9,452 bases of DNA from Candidatus Aminicenantota bacterium. Its GTDB lineage: Bacteria; Acidobacteriota; Aminicenantia; UBA2199. A program made the position numbers and the translations under genes. Positions 6,528-9,452 of the stretch are shown in pieces. The first letter of the stretch is position 1. Each line of letters opens with the position of its first letter. The stretch covers positions 1,121,736-1,131,187 of the forward strand of contig CP070627.1 of NCBI GenBank assembly GCA_020355945.1, written 5' to 3'. The notes beneath the pieces were generated by a model, which worked only from the letters and a program-made list of their open reading frames with translations, ran no database searches and was not told the DNA's origin.

Positions 6528-8711
6528 ATGGAGAACAAAGACATTAAAATTCTAGTGGTGGAAGATGAAGTCATCACCTCTGAGAACATTAAGATTGTAT
6601 TGGAGAATCATGGATTCACGGTCCTTCCCCTGGTTACCACCGGTGAGGAGGCCGTGGTAAAGGCCCGGGAGACATGCCCGCACCTGGTACTGATGGATAT
6701 CATGCTGGCAGGCGAGATGGACGGGATAGAAGCCGCCCGCAGCATTCGTGAATTTACCAATATACCCATTATCTACCTGACAGCCTATTCGGATAAACAA
6801 ACATTAGACCGGTCCAAAGAAGCCGAACCTTACGGATATATATTAAAGCCTTTCAACCAGTACGACCTGTCTTATACCGTGGAAATGGCCCTGTTCAAGC
6901 ATGAAGCCGACGAGCGGCTGCGCCGGGAAAAGGAAATCAATGCCCTGCTGGCCAATCTCTCACAGGAACTTCTGAAATCCCCCTCCATCCATGACATTTC
7001 CCACCGGGTATTGGCTCAAGCTAAACTTATCACCAACAGCCGGTTCGGGTTCGTGGGCTACATCGACCCCAAAACCGGTTGCCTGGTATCACCCGCCATT
7101 AGCAGGGATATATGGGATAAAAGCCAGCCAGCGGATCAACCCATTGTTTTTAAAAAATTTAGCGGCCTGTGGGGTTGGGTGCTGAAAAACAAACAAACCC
7201 TGCTCACCAATACACCTGGAAAGGACCCACGCTCATCCGGCACACCCCTGGGGCATCTTCCCATCTCGAATTTTATCGGGGCACCCGCCCTGATCAAAAA
7301 TAAGCTGGTGGGTATGGTGGCTGTAGCCAATAATGAAGATGATTACGTAGAAGAGGATGCAGTCGTGATCCAGCAGATGGCCGCCGTTTATGCCCTGGCC
7401 CTCCAACAAAAACAAGCCAAAGATGAATTGGAAAAATACCAGGACCACCTGGAAGAGCTGGTGAAAAACCGAACCATCCAATTGCAAAACACCAATGAAA
7501 AGCTAAAAGAGGAAATCATCGAACGAAAGTGGGCGGAAAAAGAGCTGCAAGAGAGCCGGGCCAGGTACAAGAACCTATTTGAAAACAGCCCGGTAGGGAT
7601 TTTTAAAATCACACCCGACGGCCGCATCCTCATGGCCAACCCTGCCTTTGTCCGCATGACGGGCTGCTCATCTTTTAAAGAACTCTCTAAAACGGTCCTC
7701 AATGAAAGCTGGTTTTCTATGAACATACCCCACAGCGAATTTATAGAGATAATGGAACAAAAAAAAGAAATCAAAGGGCTGGAAGATCAATGGCGCACTG
7801 CAGACGGCCGGGAAATCTTTGTGCGAGTAAATATCCGGGTAGGTCAAGATGAACAGGGAAAAACAATCTACTACGAGGGAACCGTCGAAGATATCACCGA
7901 AAAGAAAAAAGCCGAAGAAAAGGCAAAATTCCAGGAACAGCAGTTGCTCCAGGCAGATAAAATGATTGCCCTCGGTACCCTGGTCTCTGGCGTGGCACAC
8001 GAAATTAACAACCCCAACAACTTCGTCATGATGAATACACCTCTCATTCAGCAATTATGGCTGGGAATCCTTCCTATTTTAGAAAAATATCATGAAGAAA
8101 ACGGGGACTTTACCGTAGAAGGATTTAATTATACAGAATTAAGACACACCGTGCCCGAATTGTTTAAAGGCATCATGGAAGGGGCCAGACGGATTAAAAA
8201 TATCGTCAAGGAATTGAAAAATTTCTCCCGGCAAGAGTCGGAGGAAATCGAACAAAGCGTGGACATTAATACAGTGGTTAAATCCGCGGTTACCTTGACG
8301 TCTCCCATGATCAGGAAATTCACCAACCGGTTTAACGTTCATTACGGTCAACATATTCCCACCTTCCCCGGGAAGTTCCAGCGGCTGGAACAGGTGATTA
8401 TCAACTTAATTCAAAATTCCTGCCAGGCACTGCCGGATAAAGAAAAAGGCATTCTTATCGTCACTGGTTTTGAAAAAGAAACCAACCAGGTCGTCATAAA
8501 AGTGACAGATGAAGGAATCGGTATCCCCTCCAATGATTTGAAACACATTACCAATCCTTTTTTTACCACCAGAAGAGATTCCGGCGGTACCGGTCTGGGC
8601 CTGTCCATATCCTCCAGTATCGTCACCAGTCATGGCGGAACCGTTAACTTTGAATCCACACCCGGGAAAGGAACAATGGCTGCAATCACACTGCCGGTGG
8701 AAAGAAAATAA
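6528..8711 (+). CDS. REC-GAF-PAS sensor histidine kinase
   Basis: Large cytosolic sensor kinase of 727 aa. The receiver (about 6-122) has Glu12/Asp13, phosphoacceptor Asp57 (LMDIML), Thr85 and Lys107 (LKPF). A GAF domain (about 138-290) is of the type with FGFVGYID near its start and WGWVLKNKQ-x-LLTN followed by IGAPALI. A coiled coil spans about 292-345. A PAS domain (about 345-458) runs from LFENSPVGIF to GTVEDITEKKKAEEK. HisKA carries His491 in GVAHEINNPNN, a form typical of NtrB/DctB-like kinases. The HATPase domain has NLIQNSCQAL (Asn630), DEGIGIP (661-667) and GGTGLGLSIS (686-695). It probably senses a small cytosolic ligand or redox state through GAF/PAS, with the receiver as a second input; the ligand cannot be told from sequence. 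GAGG at 6518-6521 precedes the ATG. It is the only operon member with recognisable sensory domains, so it may be the system's entry point. Confidence 0.93.
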   Translation: MENKDIKILVVEDEVITSENIKIVLENHGFTVLPLVTTGEEAVVKARETCPHLVLMDIMLAGEMDGIEAARSIREFTNIPIIYLTAYSDKQTLDRSKEAEPYGYILKPFNQYDLSYTVEMALFKHEADERLRREKEINALLANLSQELLKSPSIHDISHRVLAQAKLITNSRFGFVGYIDPKTGCLVSPAISRDIWDKSQPADQPIVFKKFSGLWGWVLKNKQTLLTNTPGKDPRSSGTPLGHLPISNFIGAPALIKNKLVGMVAVANNEDDYVEEDAVVIQQMAAVYALALQQKQAKDELEKYQDHLEELVKNRTIQLQNTNEKLKEEIIERKWAEKELQESRARYKNLFENSPVGIFKITPDGRILMANPAFVRMTGCSSFKELSKTVLNESWFSMNIPHSEFIEIMEQKKEIKGLEDQWRTADGREIFVRVNIRVGQDEQGKTIYYEGTVEDITEKKKAEEKAKFQEQQLLQADKMIALGTLVSGVAHEINNPNNFVMMNTPLIQQLWLGILPILEKYHEENGDFTVEGFNYTELRHTVPELFKGIMEGARRIKNIVKELKNFSRQESEEIEQSVDINTVVKSAVTLTSPMIRKFTNRFNVHYGQHIPTFPGKFQRLEQVIINLIQNSCQALPDKEKGILIVTGFEKETNQVVIKVTDEGIGIPSNDLKHITNPFFTTRRDSGGTGLGLSISSSIVTSHGGTVNFESTPGKGTMAAITLPVERK

Positions 8712-8761
8712 CCAGGTTCACCCCCAGGTGCGATTACCGTTTTCATGCCTGCCCAGGGGCA

Positions 8762-8791
8762 AACGGCAAACCTCGTGTTTGCCCGTTCTTT
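8762..8791 (+). terminator. Probable intrinsic terminator of the signalling operon
   Basis: Fifty bases after the last stop, AACGGCAAAC (8762-8771) pairs with GTTTGCCCGTT (8777-8787): ten base pairs, one bulged C (8784) and a five-base loop. TTCTTT (8786-8791) follows, overlapping the end of the stem. The U-tract is short and interrupted, so efficiency may be moderate. A competing eight-pair stem uses GGGCAAAC at 8757-8764 with the same right arm. Confidence 0.5.
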
Positions 8792-8927
8792 AAACGTCAA
8801 AATTTGAATTGCTGGCCGGCGAACAGAAATTCCGCAAAAATTTTTTTTAGATAGCGAAAGCACACTTTATAACTAACTTTTCATGCGGTTTTATCCATTA
8901 AAGCATTTTCGCAATTTAAAAAGGTAC

Positions 8928-8956
8928 TTGACTTTTTAATAATCTTATGGTATATT
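8928..8956 (+). promoter_or_regulatory. Sigma-70-type promoter of the small Cys-motif gene
   Basis: TTGACT (8928-8933) and TATATT (8951-8956) are separated by exactly 17 bases, each matching its consensus at 5 of 6 positions. AT-rich sequence upstream could act as an UP element. Initiation is expected near 8963, followed by AAGGAGGT (8976-8983) six bases before the ATG at 8990. This is the best-looking housekeeping promoter in the window. Confidence 0.65.
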
Positions 8957-8966
8957 TAACCATAAG
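8944..8966. promoter_or_regulatory. Perfect inverted repeat overlapping the -10, likely operator
   Basis: CTTATGGT (8944-8951) and ACCATAAG (8959-8966) are perfect complements separated by seven bases. The dyad covers the whole -10 element and the expected start of the promoter for the gene at 8990, the usual place for a repressor operator. No repressor gene is identifiable nearby; the small downstream protein could bind here itself, but that is speculation. A weak RNA hairpin at the 5' end is a less likely alternative because most of the left arm lies upstream of the start. Confidence 0.5.
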
Positions 8967-8989
8967 TCATTCCAAAAGGAGGTATAAAT

Positions 8990-9325
8990 ATGACTATGCA
9001 GCACCGAAATCATATCCCGGCTAAATTAAGAAATATCTTTAGCAAACTTCACCAGTTAATCAATCAAAAAAGGTTCATCAGAGGCTCTTTTTATTATCTG
9101 AGAAATAAATGCGGGAAGAAAAACTGTAAATGCGCAAAAGGAGAAAAACACATCTCTCTGTATATCCAGAAAAATTTGAAAGGAAAAGGAAAAGGAAAAA
9201 TAAAAAAAGTACTCATACCTAAACGCCGATGGCAAGATGTTAAAGAAATGAATAATCGATACAAAGAGATTTTAAATCTCCTGGATGAAGTCTCTGATTA
9301 TGAATGGGAACATATTAAAGATTAA
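8990..9325 (+). CDS. Small basic Cys-motif protein, DUF6788-like
   Basis: Protein of 111 aa and unknown function. Residues 1-35 are a basic, amphipathic helix-like region ending in a GSFYYLRNK strand. The core motif CGKKNCKCAKGEKH (41-54) gives Cys41, Cys46, Cys48 and His54, a possible metal knuckle. Then come a Lys/Gly-rich stretch (64-73), VLIPKRRW, and a C-terminal helix with YKEILNLLDEVSDY. This pattern (RG[ST] strand, CGK-x-NC-x-CAKGE-x-H, then a basic strand and helix) is what I recall of the DUF6788 group, whose genes I believe often sit near transposase genes. Family name and association are from memory. AAGGAGGT at 8976-8983 fixes the start at a consensus site. The gene is visibly more AT-rich and AGA/AAA-codon-rich than the operon, suggesting separate acquisition. 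Nucleic-acid binding is plausible from charge and Cys motif but unproven. Confidence 0.75.
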   Translation: MTMQHRNHIPAKLRNIFSKLHQLINQKRFIRGSFYYLRNKCGKKNCKCAKGEKHISLYIQKNLKGKGKGKIKKVLIPKRRWQDVKEMNNRYKEILNLLDEVSDYEWEHIKD

Positions 9326-9329
9326 AGAC

Positions 9330-9355
9330 AGAGACAGCAGAGACAGCAGAGACAG
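9330..9355 (+). repeat. Tandem 9-base repeat (AGAGACAGC), about three copies
   Basis: Two perfect copies of AGAGACAGC (9330-9338, 9339-9347) and a third lacking only the last base (9348-9355) begin four bases after the stop of the small Cys-motif gene. The tract is all-purine except for the C residues. It could reflect polymerase slippage or be part of a dispersed repeat family. I see no reading frame or hairpin in it. Confidence 0.8.
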
Positions 9356-9384
9356 AGATAAGGAGACGTAAAAAAATAGAAATA

Positions 9385-9405
9385 TAAGAAATAAGAAATA
9401 AGAAA
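9385..9405 (+). repeat. Tandem 7-base repeat (TAAGAAA), three copies
   Basis: Three perfect head-to-tail copies of TAAGAAA occupy 9385-9391, 9392-9398 and 9399-9405, just before an ATG at 9405. It is a second, unrelated simple repeat within 30 bases of the 9-base repeat. If the ATG is used, the purine-rich units would lie where a ribosome site is expected, and a gain or loss of one unit would change spacing by seven bases. Confidence 0.75.
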
Positions 9406-9452
9406 TGCTCAAGCGACTGTGGCAATATTGCAATAAGATTTTTAAACTGAAT
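9405..9452 (+). CDS. Possible 5' end of a gene running off the window
   Basis: An ATG at 9405 opens a frame that stays open for 16 codons to the window edge (MLKRLWQYCNKIFKLN). No canonical Shine-Dalgarno lies just upstream; AAGGAG sits about 40 bases away, near 9359. Sixteen open codons are easily due to chance, and the peptide is not recognisable. Listed because it follows the small Cys-motif gene on the same strand, where a partner gene might be expected. Confidence 0.2.
   Translation, partial: MLKRLWQYCNKIFKLN

Larger units (their letters stand above)
2214..8711 (+). other. Five-gene signalling operon (partner switch plus phosphorelay)
   Basis: Five same-strand genes have gaps of 30 bases, 21 bases, a 4-base ATGA overlap and 22 bases, so co-transcription from the sigma-54-type promoter is likely. 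The order is REC-PP2C phosphatase, HATPase-STAS, CheA-like Hpt protein, REC-HisKA-HATPase, REC-GAF-PAS-HisKA-HATPase. A hairpin terminator follows the last stop. None of the proteins shows a signal peptide, a transmembrane helix or a DNA-binding domain. Confidence 0.7.

Noticed and set aside
8836..8847. AAAAATTTTTTTT tract after the operon as a second terminator
   Set aside because: There is no GC-rich stem in front of the T-run; the only nearby pairing is a 3-base CGC/GCG.
9422..9431. Ten-base perfect palindrome GCAATATTGC
   Set aside because: A single short AT-centred palindrome near the window edge with no promoter or gene context to give it meaning.
1..9452. tRNA, rRNA, CRISPR arrays or a transposase gene
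   Set aside because: No cloverleaf-like segment, rRNA-like sequence, regularly spaced repeat-spacer pattern or transposase motif was seen on either strand. The tandem repeats near the right end have no spacers.

Overview
The window reads as a piece of bacterial chromosome from an environmental, signalling-rich organism with moderate GC content. Shine-Dalgarno sites are clear at all but one of the complete genes. The long multidomain sensors, the sigma-54-type promoter and the two-lobed retropepsin/PDZ protein would suit an Acidobacteriota/Aminicenantes-like or deltaproteobacteria-like genome. That assignment is an impression from protein style, not a demonstrated taxonomy.

Layout: (1) 42-1907, minus strand, a predicted exported or membrane-anchored aspartyl protease with a LolA-like N-terminal region, two retropepsin-type lobes and a C-terminal PDZ domain. 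(2) 1908-2213, a divergent AT-rich intergenic region with three TGTCAA hexamers, an imperfect dyad and, next to the rightward gene, a well-matched -24/-12 (sigma-54) promoter. (3) 2214-8711, plus strand, five tightly packed signalling genes: a REC-PP2C (RsbU-like) phosphatase; an RsbW-like HATPase fused to a STAS domain; a CheA-like protein with Hpt and P3-like dimerisation regions but no kinase or CheW-like domain; a REC-HisKA-HATPase kinase; and a REC-GAF-PAS-HisKA-HATPase kinase. (4) 8712-8989, a hairpin terminator followed by a strong-looking sigma-70 promoter whose -10 lies inside a perfect inverted repeat. (5) 8990-9325, a small, basic, AT-rich Cys-motif protein resembling the DUF6788 group. 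It is followed by short tandem repeats and possibly the start of another reading frame running off the window.

The central operon is the main interest. It joins Ser/Thr partner switching (PP2C phosphatase, RsbW-like kinase, STAS antagonist) with His-Asp phosphorelay parts (three receivers, an Hpt, two histidine kinases). No DNA-binding output domain, sigma factor, CheW, CheR, CheB or chemoreceptor is visible, and none of the five proteins has an obvious membrane segment. The simplest reading is a cytosolic signal-integration module: the kinases and Hpt set the phosphorylation of the phosphatase's receiver, the phosphatase resets the STAS serine, and the HATPase-STAS protein acts on a target encoded elsewhere. 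This wiring is inferred from domain content and gene order, not demonstrated.
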